Source of the DNA: an uncultured Flavobacteriaceae bacterium
GTDB lineage: Bacteria > Bacteroidota > Bacteroidia > Flavobacteriales > Flavobacteriaceae
Reading direction: 5' to 3'
Assembly (NCBI GenBank): GCA_947494205.1
Contig: CANLUH010000022.1
Coordinates: 1-64,000, forward strand
DNA: 64,000 nt
Shown here: in pieces, positions 6,962 to 14,839 of the stretch
Layout of the letters: each line of letters starts with the position of its first letter
How positions within the stretch are numbered: the first letter of the stretch is position 1
Notes under the pieces: generated by a model
The model's input: only the letters and a program-made list of their open reading frames with translations
Databases searched by the model: none
What the model was told of the DNA's origin: nothing
Made by a program: the position numbers and the translations under genes

Positions 6962-9748
6962 ATGAGTACTAGCCTTGCTAAAGTAAATCCTAAAAAAAAT
7001 ATCATTATTAAAGGTGCAAAACTGCACAACTTAAAAAATATCGATGTTGTAATTCCTAGAAACAAACTAGTTGTTATTACTGGATTATCTGGTTCGGGGA
7101 AGTCTAGTTTAGCTTTCGACACCTTGTATGCAGAAGGACAAAGACGCTATGTAGAAAGTTTATCTAGTTATGCTAGACAGTTTTTAGGACGTTTAAATAA
7201 ACCTAAGGTAGATTACATTAAAGGCATTGCTCCTGCTATAGCCATAGAGCAAAAGGTTAACTCAACAAATCCACGTTCTACAGTAGGCACTACCACAGAA
7301 ATTTACGATTACTTAAAATTACTATTTGCTAGAATTGGCAGAACATACTCTCCAAAATCTGGTATAGAAGTAAAAAAAGACACTGTAACCGATGTTATTG
7401 AGGTTATTAAATCTATAGACGAAAAAGAAAAGTTACTCCTACTCGCTCCTATTCATTTAGAAGAAGGACGAGAGATGGCAGACAAGCTTAAGGCCTTAAA
7501 CCAACAAGGTTATGCCCGCATAAAAGCAGAAGGCAAGGTGATTCGTTTAGATGAAGCTAAAGATATTACTAAAGATACAAAAGACTTATTTTTAGTCGTA
7601 GACCGTATCGTAGTAAAGCATGACGAAGATTTCTATAACCGTCTAGCAGATGCTATACAAACTGCTTTTTTTGAAGGTAAAGGAGAATGTTTCATAGAGT
7701 TTTTAAAAGATAATACTACACGCCATTTTAGTAATAAGTTTGAATTAGATGGTATTACATTTCTAGAACCTAATGTACACTTATTCAGTTTTAATAACCC
7801 TTACGGAGCATGTCCAAAATGTGAAGGCTATGGAGATGTTATTGGTATAGATGAAGATTTGGTAATTCCAAATACTGGACTTTCTGTATATGAAAATGCT
7901 ATTTTTCCTTGGAGAGGTGAAAGTATGAGTTGGTACCGAGATCAATTAGTAAATAAATCGCATCATTTCGATTTTCCTATTCATAAACCCTATTTTGAAT
8001 TAAGCGAGACACAAAAGCAACTTATTTGGACAGGAAACAAACACTTTGAAGGCTTATCATCTTTCTTTGCTGAACTAGAATCTAAGGCTTATAAAATTCA
8101 AAATAGAGTTATGCTATCACGTTACCGTGGTAAAACAAAATGTAAAGTTTGTAATGGTAAACGATTACGCCCAGAAGCTAATTATGTTAAAATTGCTGGA
8201 GCTACATTAACCGATTTAGTAGAAATGCCGTTAGACAAATTGGCAAATTTCTTTAAACAGTTAGAACTTAACGACCACGATACAACTATTGCAAAACGTT
8301 TATTGAAAGAAATTAATAATCGTTTAGCCTTTTTATCTAACGTAGGATTAGACTATTTAACCTTAAACAGAAAATCGAATACCCTATCTGGAGGAGAAAG
8401 CCAACGTATTAACCTAGCAACCTCTTTAGGTAGTAGTTTAGTAGGCTCTATGTATATTCTAGATGAACCAAGTATTGGTTTACACCCAAAAGACACAGAA
8501 CGTTTAATTGTAGTACTAAAAGCTTTACGTGATTTAGGAAATACGGTTATTGTTGTGGAGCATGACGATGATATTATGAAAGCTTCTGACGAAATTATAG
8601 ACATTGGCCCAGAAGCTGGTACATTTGGAGGTCATGTTGTTGCTACTGGAGATTACAAAACAATTTTGGCTTCCGATTCTTTAACCGCTAAATATTTAAA
8701 TGGAACCCTAGAAATTGAAGTCCCAAAAATACGTCGCACATCTAAGTATCATGTTGATGTAATTGGCGCACGCGAGCATAATTTAAAAAATATAGATGTT
8801 ACTTTTCCATTAGGTATGCTAACTGTAGTTACAGGTGTTTCTGGAAGTGGAAAAAGTACATTGGTTAAAAAAATTCTGTATCCAGCATTACAAAAACAAT
8901 TAACTGGTTTTGGAGATAAGCCCGGACAGTTTACAGAATTAAAAGGAAACTATAGCAATGTAAAACATATAGAATTTGTAGACCAAAATCCAATTGGACG
9001 TTCGTCTCGTTCTAATCCTGTTACATACATTAAGGCTTACGACGATATTCGCGCCTTGTATTCTAAACAGAAATTAAGTGCCATTAGAAATTACCAAGCT
9101 AAACATTTTTCGTTTAATGTAGATGGTGGTCGCTGTGAAACCTGTAAAGGGGAAGGCTCTGTTACTATAGAAATGCAGTTTATGGCCGATGTACATTTAG
9201 AATGTGAAACTTGTAAAGGAAAACGTTTTAAAAAAGAAGTCCTTGAGGTTACTTTTGCTGGTAAAAATATTGATGATATTTTAAGCATGACTATAGATGA
9301 TGCTATTGCATTTTTTGATGAAAATAGTGTTGCAAAAATTAAAAATAAACTACAACCTCTACAAGATGTTGGTTTAGGCTATGTAGCACTTGGGCAAAGC
9401 TCTTCTACCCTTTCTGGTGGAGAAGCACAACGTATAAAACTAGCCTCTTTTTTAGGAAAAGGCAATACTAAAGACACCGCGTTATTTATATTCGATGAAC
9501 CAACAACTGGATTACATTTTCATGACATACAAAAGCTTTTAAAGTCATTTAATGCTTTAATAGAAAAAGGACATTCTATAATTGTTGTAGAACATAATTT
9601 AGAATTGATTAAATGTGCAGATCATATTATTGATTTAGGTCCAACTGGTGGAGAAAACGGAGGGAATCTAGTCGCTTTTGGTACTCCTGAAGCTATAGTA
9701 AAAGATAAAGCTTCGGAAACAGGTAACTATTTAAAAGAAAAACTATAA
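6962..9748 (+). CDS. uvrA: Excinuclease ABC subunit UvrA
   Basis: A 928-residue protein, normal for UvrA, the damage-recognition ATPase of nucleotide excision repair. Two ABC modules are present. The first has Walker A GLSGSGKSS near residue 42, a split zinc module (CPKCEGYG and CKVCNGKR) and signature LSGGESQR with ILDEPSIGLH. The second has GVSGSGKST near residue 626, the zinc finger CETCKGEG...CETCKGKR and signature LSGGEAQR with IFDEPTTGLH. All catalytic motifs look intact. It has its own promoter and is followed after 9 bp by a small membrane-protein gene. It could be the genome's only UvrA or a second paralogue; length and motifs favour the canonical one. Confidence 0.97.
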   Translation: MSTSLAKVNPKKNIIIKGAKLHNLKNIDVVIPRNKLVVITGLSGSGKSSLAFDTLYAEGQRRYVESLSSYARQFLGRLNKPKVDYIKGIAPAIAIEQKVNSTNPRSTVGTTTEIYDYLKLLFARIGRTYSPKSGIEVKKDTVTDVIEVIKSIDEKEKLLLLAPIHLEEGREMADKLKALNQQGYARIKAEGKVIRLDEAKDITKDTKDLFLVVDRIVVKHDEDFYNRLADAIQTAFFEGKGECFIEFLKDNTTRHFSNKFELDGITFLEPNVHLFSFNNPYGACPKCEGYGDVIGIDEDLVIPNTGLSVYENAIFPWRGESMSWYRDQLVNKSHHFDFPIHKPYFELSETQKQLIWTGNKHFEGLSSFFAELESKAYKIQNRVMLSRYRGKTKCKVCNGKRLRPEANYVKIAGATLTDLVEMPLDKLANFFKQLELNDHDTTIAKRLLKEINNRLAFLSNVGLDYLTLNRKSNTLSGGESQRINLATSLGSSLVGSMYILDEPSIGLHPKDTERLIVVLKALRDLGNTVIVVEHDDDIMKASDEIIDIGPEAGTFGGHVVATGDYKTILASDSLTAKYLNGTLEIEVPKIRRTSKYHVDVIGAREHNLKNIDVTFPLGMLTVVTGVSGSGKSTLVKKILYPALQKQLTGFGDKPGQFTELKGNYSNVKHIEFVDQNPIGRSSRSNPVTYIKAYDDIRALYSKQKLSAIRNYQAKHFSFNVDGGRCETCKGEGSVTIEMQFMADVHLECETCKGKRFKKEVLEVTFAGKNIDDILSMTIDDAIAFFDENSVAKIKNKLQPLQDVGLGYVALGQSSSTLSGGEAQRIKLASFLGKGNTKDTALFIFDEPTTGLHFHDIQKLLKSFNALIEKGHSIIVVEHNLELIKCADHIIDLGPTGGENGGNLVAFGTPEAIVKDKASETGNYLKEKL

Positions 9749-9757
9749 GTATTAACC

Positions 9758-10357
9758 ATGACAGATAGAGCTGCTTTAGAAACTATTAAAAATCGTGTTT
9801 CTGTATCTCCATTAGCTCCTGGAGGTTCAAATTTTGAAACTCATGTGTTAACTAAAACGTCTAAAGGCTATCAGTTTAAACCCTCAAGAGGGTACGCCTT
9901 ATTCTGCTCTCTCTTTGCAATTATAAGTTATGGTAGTTTTTTAGGCATAGGTATTTATCAATTCTTAAAAGATTATAATTTTAACTTTTTAAAAGAACAT
10001 GGGTTTGTAGCTATTGTGGGGGTGTTCTTTTTTATGGGATCTAATGTGCTACTTTTTCAATTTTTTAAACCCATTGTTTTTAGTAAAGCTATAAATTTAT
10101 ACTACAAAGGTTACAGCTCAAAAAAAGAAAATAAAAACACCATCCCTTTACATACCATTGTTGCACTTCAAATTATTGGAGAACGTATTAAGGGCGATAA
10201 AAGTTATTACACAAGTTTCGAGCTTAATGTTGTTTTAGAAGATGCTTCAAGATTAAATGTTATAGATCATGGCAATTTAAGTGCTATTATAGATGATGCT
10301 GATACTTTAGCTAATTATTTAAACATACCTATTTGGCATGCAGAATCTGGATTATAA
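9758..10357 (+). CDS. Hypothetical membrane protein downstream of uvrA
   Basis: A 199-residue protein with two predicted membrane helices (about residues 46-69 and 82-108) between a soluble N terminus and a C-terminal domain of about 85 residues (LYYKGYSSKKENK onward). The C-terminal part has alternating hydrophobic strands (IPLHTIVALQIIGERI, SYYTSFELNVVLED) suggestive of a PH-like beta fold. It starts 9 bp after the uvrA stop with no terminator between, so it is very probably co-transcribed with uvrA. I do not recognise the family, and a link to DNA repair is not shown by the sequence. Confidence 0.78.
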   Translation: MTDRAALETIKNRVSVSPLAPGGSNFETHVLTKTSKGYQFKPSRGYALFCSLFAIISYGSFLGIGIYQFLKDYNFNFLKEHGFVAIVGVFFFMGSNVLLFQFFKPIVFSKAINLYYKGYSSKKENKNTIPLHTIVALQIIGERIKGDKSYYTSFELNVVLEDASRLNVIDHGNLSAIIDDADTLANYLNIPIWHAESGL

Positions 10358-10499
10358 ACCATACAAACTCTATTTTTTAATAGCCAAAATCACTTTAAGT
10401 ACAATTACCTCATTTACAAAAACGAGCATTTTTACTTCATAAAAAAAGAAAATAGCCTTGTAGTTTTACCTCATTATTAATCTCTAAAAACATAGAAAA

Positions 10500-10853
10500 A
10501 TGGGAGTAAAAACACACAAAACAGACATTTTAGGACACATTAATGGACCAGAAACATTAGCAGGACAAGCTGTTGCAAATGCTGCTTGTATCACCTTACT
10601 TGGCGTATTAAAAATTTGCGCAGATATACAAGGAGAGAATGTAAAAATAACAGTGTACTTAGCAGGTATTGAAATAGGAAGTGGTGTTATTAACTTAAAA
10701 AATCCATCGATAACTATTGGTGGTGGTGTTTTAGGTTTTAAAGCTGAAGTAAAGATTACATTAAAAACAAATCCGTTAGCTTTAGAAATTTGTGGAAAGG
10801 TTTGCGCTCCTTTTGCAGGATGCGAATCTGGATGTACTACGTTACATCTTTAA
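10500..10853 (+). CDS. Cys-rich 117-residue orphan protein
   Basis: The protein has no signal peptide. It has a hydrophobic, Gly- and Ala-rich central part (LAGQAVANAACITLLGVLKICA; then alternating strands VKITVYLAGIEIGSGVINL and SITIGGGVLGFKAEVKITL) and a C-terminal cluster of four cysteines in the spacing C-x3-C-x5-C-x3-C just before the end (CTTLHL). Two more Cys lie near residues 30 and 40. A strong terminator follows, and the gene stands alone on the plus strand. I do not recognise it. Possible readings are a small beta-structured metal or disulfide protein, or a peptide-like secreted product of an unconventional route. Confidence 0.72.
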   Translation: MGVKTHKTDILGHINGPETLAGQAVANAACITLLGVLKICADIQGENVKITVYLAGIEIGSGVINLKNPSITIGGGVLGFKAEVKITLKTNPLALEICGKVCAPFAGCESGCTTLHL

Positions 10854-10869
10854 TAGTTTAGAATATTAT

Positions 10870-10903
10870 AAAACTCGTTTTAATTATAAGGCGAGTTTTG
10901 TTT
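10870..10903. terminator. Bidirectional terminator
   Basis: AAAACTCG (10870-10877) pairs with CGAGTTTT (10892-10899) around a 14-nt loop. It lies between the plus-strand Cys-rich gene and the minus-strand DUF3667 gene and overlaps the end of the latter's final codons. Confidence 0.65.
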
Positions 10904-11976
10904 TAATAAAACATAAACGCAAAGACTAACATAAGTCCGCCAGCAATTGGTAACACTAATACCATAAAAGTAACTGTAGCGACCCAACTTTTAAATAAAC
11001 TTACAAACCAACCTTGTCCATAAAAACGTTTTATAGCTAGAAATAAATATAAGAATGTAGACAGAACAATTAAAAAATCAACCCAACCTGGTATAATATC
11101 CCATAACAAATTTACTAATAGTAAAATACTAAACACAGTAAATAAGTATGCAAAAAAGTAAAAAGTAAACACTAAATGATGAGCAAAACGTCCTCTTCTA
11201 AAAAACAGTAGTTTTAAAATAAATGCAAAAATAGGAAGTAAAAAAAACATAGATATGGGTACTGTATCGTAAAAAGCTCTAATTATATTACCTATACCTC
11301 CTTTGTTCTTATATATTTTAAGCATTTGTGCATAGAACCTTCTGGTTAAAGTACCATCGCTCTCATCCATTCCCATAGCTTTATAAATATCCTCTTTTGG
11401 AGCTTTTATTGCCAATAATGAGTCCACCTTTTTTTCATCAAACCCAAACGTGAATCTTAAATTATCTTTTGGTTTTTTGGTTTTAACAATAGAATCTAAA
11501 GCCTTTATATCTTCATCTTTAATACCCAATGCTGTTTGGTTTTTCTTCATTTGCTCTAAAAACACAGCTTTAGCGACGGAATCTTTTTCAATTTCTGAAG
11601 CAATAGAATTTGTAGCTTCACGTACTTTTTCATCAACATTTACTCCTGCACTTATGGCGTTTATTTGTTCTTTTTGCTTGAAAGAATATAAGAAGAAGAA
11701 AACAATAGAAATAAATAGATATAATTGAGCAGGATGCAAATACAATAATCGCTTACCTTGTATAAACTTATTTGCTAAATACCCTGGTCTTACCATTAAA
11801 GGAATAAAACTTTTAAAGAAACGAGCATCTACAGCAAAATAATTACTAATAGTGTTATAAAATAAAACACCAACGGTTAATTCTTCCTTTGTTTTTTGTC
11901 CACAATTAGGACAAAATTCAAAAGTAGGTTCTAATAACGACTCACAGTTTTTGCAATCTATACTTTCTTTAGACAT
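10903..11976 (-). CDS. DUF3667 domain membrane protein
   Basis: A 357-residue protein. It begins with a zinc ribbon (CKNCESLLEPTFEFCPNCGQKT), followed by a segment typical of DUF3667: NYFAVDARFFKSFIPLMVRPGYLANKFIQGKR, then LYLHPAQLYLFIS. A first membrane helix follows near residue 90, then a soluble insert of about 130 residues, then four membrane helices in the last 130 residues. The family is widespread in Bacteroidota; its function is not known to me. The motif PGYLANKFIQGKR...YLHPAQLYLF is the hallmark. It is monocistronic and convergent with the preceding gene. Confidence 0.9.
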   Translation of the reverse strand: MSKESIDCKNCESLLEPTFEFCPNCGQKTKEELTVGVLFYNTISNYFAVDARFFKSFIPLMVRPGYLANKFIQGKRLLYLHPAQLYLFISIVFFFLYSFKQKEQINAISAGVNVDEKVREATNSIASEIEKDSVAKAVFLEQMKKNQTALGIKDEDIKALDSIVKTKKPKDNLRFTFGFDEKKVDSLLAIKAPKEDIYKAMGMDESDGTLTRRFYAQMLKIYKNKGGIGNIIRAFYDTVPISMFFLLPIFAFILKLLFFRRGRFAHHLVFTFYFFAYLFTVFSILLLVNLLWDIIPGWVDFLIVLSTFLYLFLAIKRFYGQGWFVSLFKSWVATVTFMVLVLPIAGGLMLVFAFMFY

Positions 11977-12115
11977 TAGGTTAGTTAGGTTGGTTTACAT
12001 CTACGATATAAAAATAGAAAAATTAAATCACTTATATTTTATTTGTCTTATTCAAACTATAAATGTTACACTTTTAAATCTCTTGGAGCAATAGTAATAG
12101 TAAGGGTTTCTCGTT

Positions 12116-12132
12116 TTGGCACGCTAATTGAA
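12116..12132 (+). promoter_or_regulatory. Sigma-54-type (-24/-12) promoter candidate
   Basis: TTGGCACG (12116-12123), four bases, then TTGAA (12128-12132) reproduces the sigma-54 consensus TGGCACG-N4-TTGCW with exact spacing and one change, C-12 to A. It lies 67 bp before the ATG of the secreted repeat protein. A very similar site precedes the paralogue at 13714. Confidence 0.6.
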
Positions 12133-12198
12133 ACTTTAATAACAAATAGCGTAAGCCGAAAAGCTAAATGAGTAGGCATCATCTAAAACCCTAATACT

Positions 12199-12912
12199 AT
12201 GAAAACATTAGTACAATTATTTACAGTTATGTTAGTGGGACTAACAACTGTTTCAGCAGCAGAAAAAATCGACACTGCAACACAAGGTGAAGATATTATT
12301 ACAACACGCTATCGTTATGCACAACCAATTCAGTTTGTAGAACGTGGTGTAGAATTCTTAATCTTCCCAGATGGAAGTTTCGACTTCAATACAAATGTAA
12401 CATCCAATCACTATGATGACTCAGATGTTTACTACAGAAGATTCAATACAAGACGAGGATCTATAAATGGTACATTTGGAGCACCAGGCACAAGAGTTAA
12501 ATTCTCAAAGTCTAGACGAAATAGAGGTGTTATTATAAAACATGACTATGATGGTAAAGTAAGACGAATTGGTAATGTATTTATAAACTATAATCGTAGA
12601 GGACAAGTGAAACGTATTGGATCTGTATATATAAACTATAATAGAGCAGGTTTGGCAAGACAAATTGGAGGCTTACATTTAAGGTATAATAGAAAAGGCC
12701 ATATCATTTCTATTACGGGGTATGTAAACTTTAACAACCAAGGTTGTGGGTTTTGTGGAATAACTGGTTGTAGCACGAACCATTATGGAAATCACTCTGA
12801 TCATGGAAATAATCATGACAATGATTACGATAATGACTGGGATGATGATTACGGAGATGATGACCATTACTACTACAGAAATGGTAAAAAATCTAAAAAG
12901 AATAAACAATAA
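12199..12912 (+). CDS. Secreted repeat protein, paralogue of the gene at 13714
   Basis: A 237-residue protein with a signal peptide ending near VSAAEK. Residues about 48-60 read FVERGVEFLIFPDGSFDFN, the motif shared with the downstream paralogue. Residues about 110-190 hold four 20-22 residue repeats of the form (D/N)xxGxVxxIGxVxINYNRxG, which look like beta-hairpin units. After a CGFCGITGC stretch the tail is very rich in His, Asp and Asn (NHYGNHSDHGNNHDND and DWDDDYGDDDH), then Lys. The tail resembles a divalent-metal-binding region. It is preceded by a sigma-54-like promoter and followed by a terminator. Function unknown; an envelope or periplasmic stress role is only a guess. Confidence 0.8.
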   Translation: MKTLVQLFTVMLVGLTTVSAAEKIDTATQGEDIITTRYRYAQPIQFVERGVEFLIFPDGSFDFNTNVTSNHYDDSDVYYRRFNTRRGSINGTFGAPGTRVKFSKSRRNRGVIIKHDYDGKVRRIGNVFINYNRRGQVKRIGSVYINYNRAGLARQIGGLHLRYNRKGHIISITGYVNFNNQGCGFCGITGCSTNHYGNHSDHGNNHDNDYDNDWDDDYGDDDHYYYRNGKKSKKNKQ

Positions 12913-12934
12913 TTTTTTAGTTAATTAATAGAAT

Positions 12935-12965
12935 AAGTCTTGCAAACAATTTGCAAGGCTTTTCT
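12935..12965. terminator. Bidirectional terminator
   Basis: A 12-bp stem (12935-12946 with 12950-12961, one G.T pair) closes a CAA loop and is followed by T residues, between convergent genes. Confidence 0.75.
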
Positions 12966-13573
12966 TATTTAACAGTTTGAGCATTGTACATAAAGGTCTC
13001 TTGAAAACGTAACAATTTATCTGTTAGTTTTTCGGCAAATACTACGTACTGGCATTTACCTATACTTTCAGGAATTCTATTTACGTCTGCAAAATAAAGT
13101 CCTCTTTCAGCAAATTCTGCATCTTCAATAATAAATAATTTTAGCTGAGTTACATTAATAGCATTAATATAAAAGAGTTTATTTAATCGCTTAGGTGTTG
13201 CAATTATAACATCTTGACCATAATAAATTTCATCTTTTTCTGCATCTATACTGTGTTCCTCGTATGATGCATATATTCTTAAATCTGTTCGTTTTGTAAA
13301 CTCTAAAAAAGCGTCTTTTAACTTTAATGCTTCTGCTTTATCTTTTACCAGTATTAATGCTCTTGGTGCATCTTCGAATGCTTTACTCCCCAATTTTTGC
13401 ATAGTACTAATAATAATTGCTGTTGTTTTACCACTATTTTTATCGCCTATTGCATATAAATTAACGCCACTTTTAATTTTCGGAAGCGCTTTTTTCTGAA
13501 ATTCAGTAGGCGCTTCAAACCCTTTGTTAATTAAGGCTTCTTTAATTTCTGGATTTAATTTTTTAAATGACAT
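12965..13573 (-). CDS. Stand-alone degenerate DEAD-box helicase domain
   Basis: A 202-residue protein equivalent to only the first RecA-like domain of DEAD-box helicases. The Q motif (FEAPTEFQKKALP, Q26) and Walker A (GDKNSGKTT, K49) are present, as is an IATPKRLNKL stretch resembling motif Ib. The DEAD box is replaced by IIEDAEF, and the SAT motif III by VFAEK. The second helicase domain is absent, and the protein ends about where that domain would begin. It cannot be a processive helicase alone. It may bind ATP or RNA as an accessory subunit. The ORF is intact with normal codon use, so it is not an obvious pseudogene. It lies between the two secreted paralogues, on the opposite strand. Confidence 0.82.
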   Translation of the reverse strand: MSFKKLNPEIKEALINKGFEAPTEFQKKALPKIKSGVNLYAIGDKNSGKTTAIIISTMQKLGSKAFEDAPRALILVKDKAEALKLKDAFLEFTKRTDLRIYASYEEHSIDAEKDEIYYGQDVIIATPKRLNKLFYINAINVTQLKLFIIEDAEFAERGLYFADVNRIPESIGKCQYVVFAEKLTDKLLRFQETFMYNAQTVK

Positions 13574-13661
13574 AATTTAAATTATTGAATAAAAACAATT
13601 GCTTTATAAAGCGAAACTAAAGGTAATTTATGAACCTACAAAATTTAGCCATTATTGTTTT

Positions 13662-13678
13662 TTGGCATGATGATTGAG
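13662..13678 (+). promoter_or_regulatory. Sigma-54-type (-24/-12) promoter candidate
   Basis: TTGGCATG (13662-13669), four bases, then TTGAG (13674-13678) has the exact GG-to-G spacing of a -24/-12 promoter. It starts 52 bp before the ATG. It matches the site at 12116 over most positions, with the flanking TT also shared. Confidence 0.58.
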
Positions 13679-13713
13679 ATATAATTAATATTCAATCCTA
13701 AAAACGAACAATT

Positions 13714-14763
13714 ATGAAAAAATTACTCTTTTTACTTTCAGCCTTATTTTTAAGTGTCTTTGCTGTAAATGCAGATAGTTATCACAATGGTGGTGCAAAG
13801 TCATTCATCTTTATTGAAAACGGTGTAGAATTTGCCATATTCCCCGATGGACAGTTTGATTTTAATATTCCGGATTGTGGCCCAGTTAACGCTAATGTTA
13901 GAACATCGATTGTTAGTGTAACTTTTAACTCTGGTTTCGACTACAGTCAGTATATACAATATGATGATTATGGTGCTATAGTACAAATACAAAACACACC
14001 TGTTTACTATGATCTTTACGGACGTATTCTTAGAGCTGGTAACATAAGTATTATATATAATGAGTTTGGTTTGGTTGAAAATGTTGGGGGATTACATATA
14101 TACTACGATAGATTTAATAGATATTCGCGTTGTATTGGCTATGTAAATGTTCGCAATAGATATTATGGTCGCGGTATTTGGCATACATATTATAGAGCTC
14201 CTTCTATAGATTATTGTGTAGTTTACAACAGACCTTACAGACAATATTATACTCCAACACGTTATGTATACAACTACAACAGACCGTATAGAAATAATGT
14301 AAGAAGAAGAACAGCAGTAGCAAGTAGACGAGGCGATAGAATTGTTAGAAATACAAGTTATGCCTCAAGAAGAAATGGACGCTCTATAAGACAGTCTTCT
14401 ACAAATGCTACACCTAGAACTAGAGGAAATGTTTCTAATTCTACAAGAACTAGAACGACTACTCGAGCTAATACACCTAGAACGCGTACTAATACAACAA
14501 CTACGTCAAGAACTAGAACGAGAGGAAACGTAACTTCTAGAAATACTACTAGACCAAATAGAACACTTTCTAAACCTAGATCATCTAGTGTTCGCTCGCA
14601 ATCTAGTTCGCCAAGGGTAAGAACAAGTTCAACGCCTAGCTCTAGAACAAGAACGACAGCTAGAACACCTAAAAGAAATAAAACGCAAACAAGAACAACT
14701 AGATCATCTAGTTCTAACAGAAATAATACATCAACAAGATCAAGATCTTCTAGACGTATTTAA
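13714..14763 (+). CDS. Secreted protein with Arg/Thr/Ser-rich tail, paralogue of the gene at 12199
   Basis: A 349-residue protein with a signal peptide (MKKLLFLLSALFLSVFAVNA). Residues about 30-47 (FIENGVEFAIFPDGQFDFN) and the repeat block at about 85-150 (YYDLYGRILRAGNISIIYNEFG, then LVENVGGLHIYYDRF, then IGYVNVRN) match the upstream paralogue. The tail differs. A Tyr/Arg stretch (PYRQYYTPTRYVYNYNRPYR) is followed by about 150 residues made mostly of Arg, Thr, Ser and Asn, giving a very basic, probably disordered region. The two paralogues therefore pair a similar core with an acidic/His tail and a basic tail. A sigma-54-like promoter lies upstream and a strong terminator downstream. Confidence 0.8.
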   Translation: MKKLLFLLSALFLSVFAVNADSYHNGGAKSFIFIENGVEFAIFPDGQFDFNIPDCGPVNANVRTSIVSVTFNSGFDYSQYIQYDDYGAIVQIQNTPVYYDLYGRILRAGNISIIYNEFGLVENVGGLHIYYDRFNRYSRCIGYVNVRNRYYGRGIWHTYYRAPSIDYCVVYNRPYRQYYTPTRYVYNYNRPYRNNVRRRTAVASRRGDRIVRNTSYASRRNGRSIRQSSTNATPRTRGNVSNSTRTRTTTRANTPRTRTNTTTTSRTRTRGNVTSRNTTRPNRTLSKPRSSSVRSQSSSPRVRTSSTPSSRTRTTARTPKRNKTQTRTTRSSSSNRNNTSTRSRSSRRI

Positions 14764-14788
14764 TTATAATTATTTAAGTTGGTTAAAT

Positions 14789-14830
14789 AAATCCTGTTAT
14801 ACTTTTATAGTATAACAGGATTTTATTTTT
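14789..14830. terminator. Strong bidirectional terminator
   Basis: A 15-bp perfect stem (14789-14803 with 14809-14823) closes a five-base loop. It is followed by T-rich sequence and sits between convergent genes. Confidence 0.88.
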
Positions 14831-14839
14831 TAGTAACAA

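Noticed and set aside
12679..12909. Minus-strand open frame opposite the secreted repeat protein
   Set aside because: It mirrors the Asp/His-rich tail and has an implausible Ile/Val composition.
12965..13573. Pseudogene call for the DEAD-like gene
   Set aside because: The frame is intact, codon use matches neighbours and termination is clean, so I keep it as a gene.
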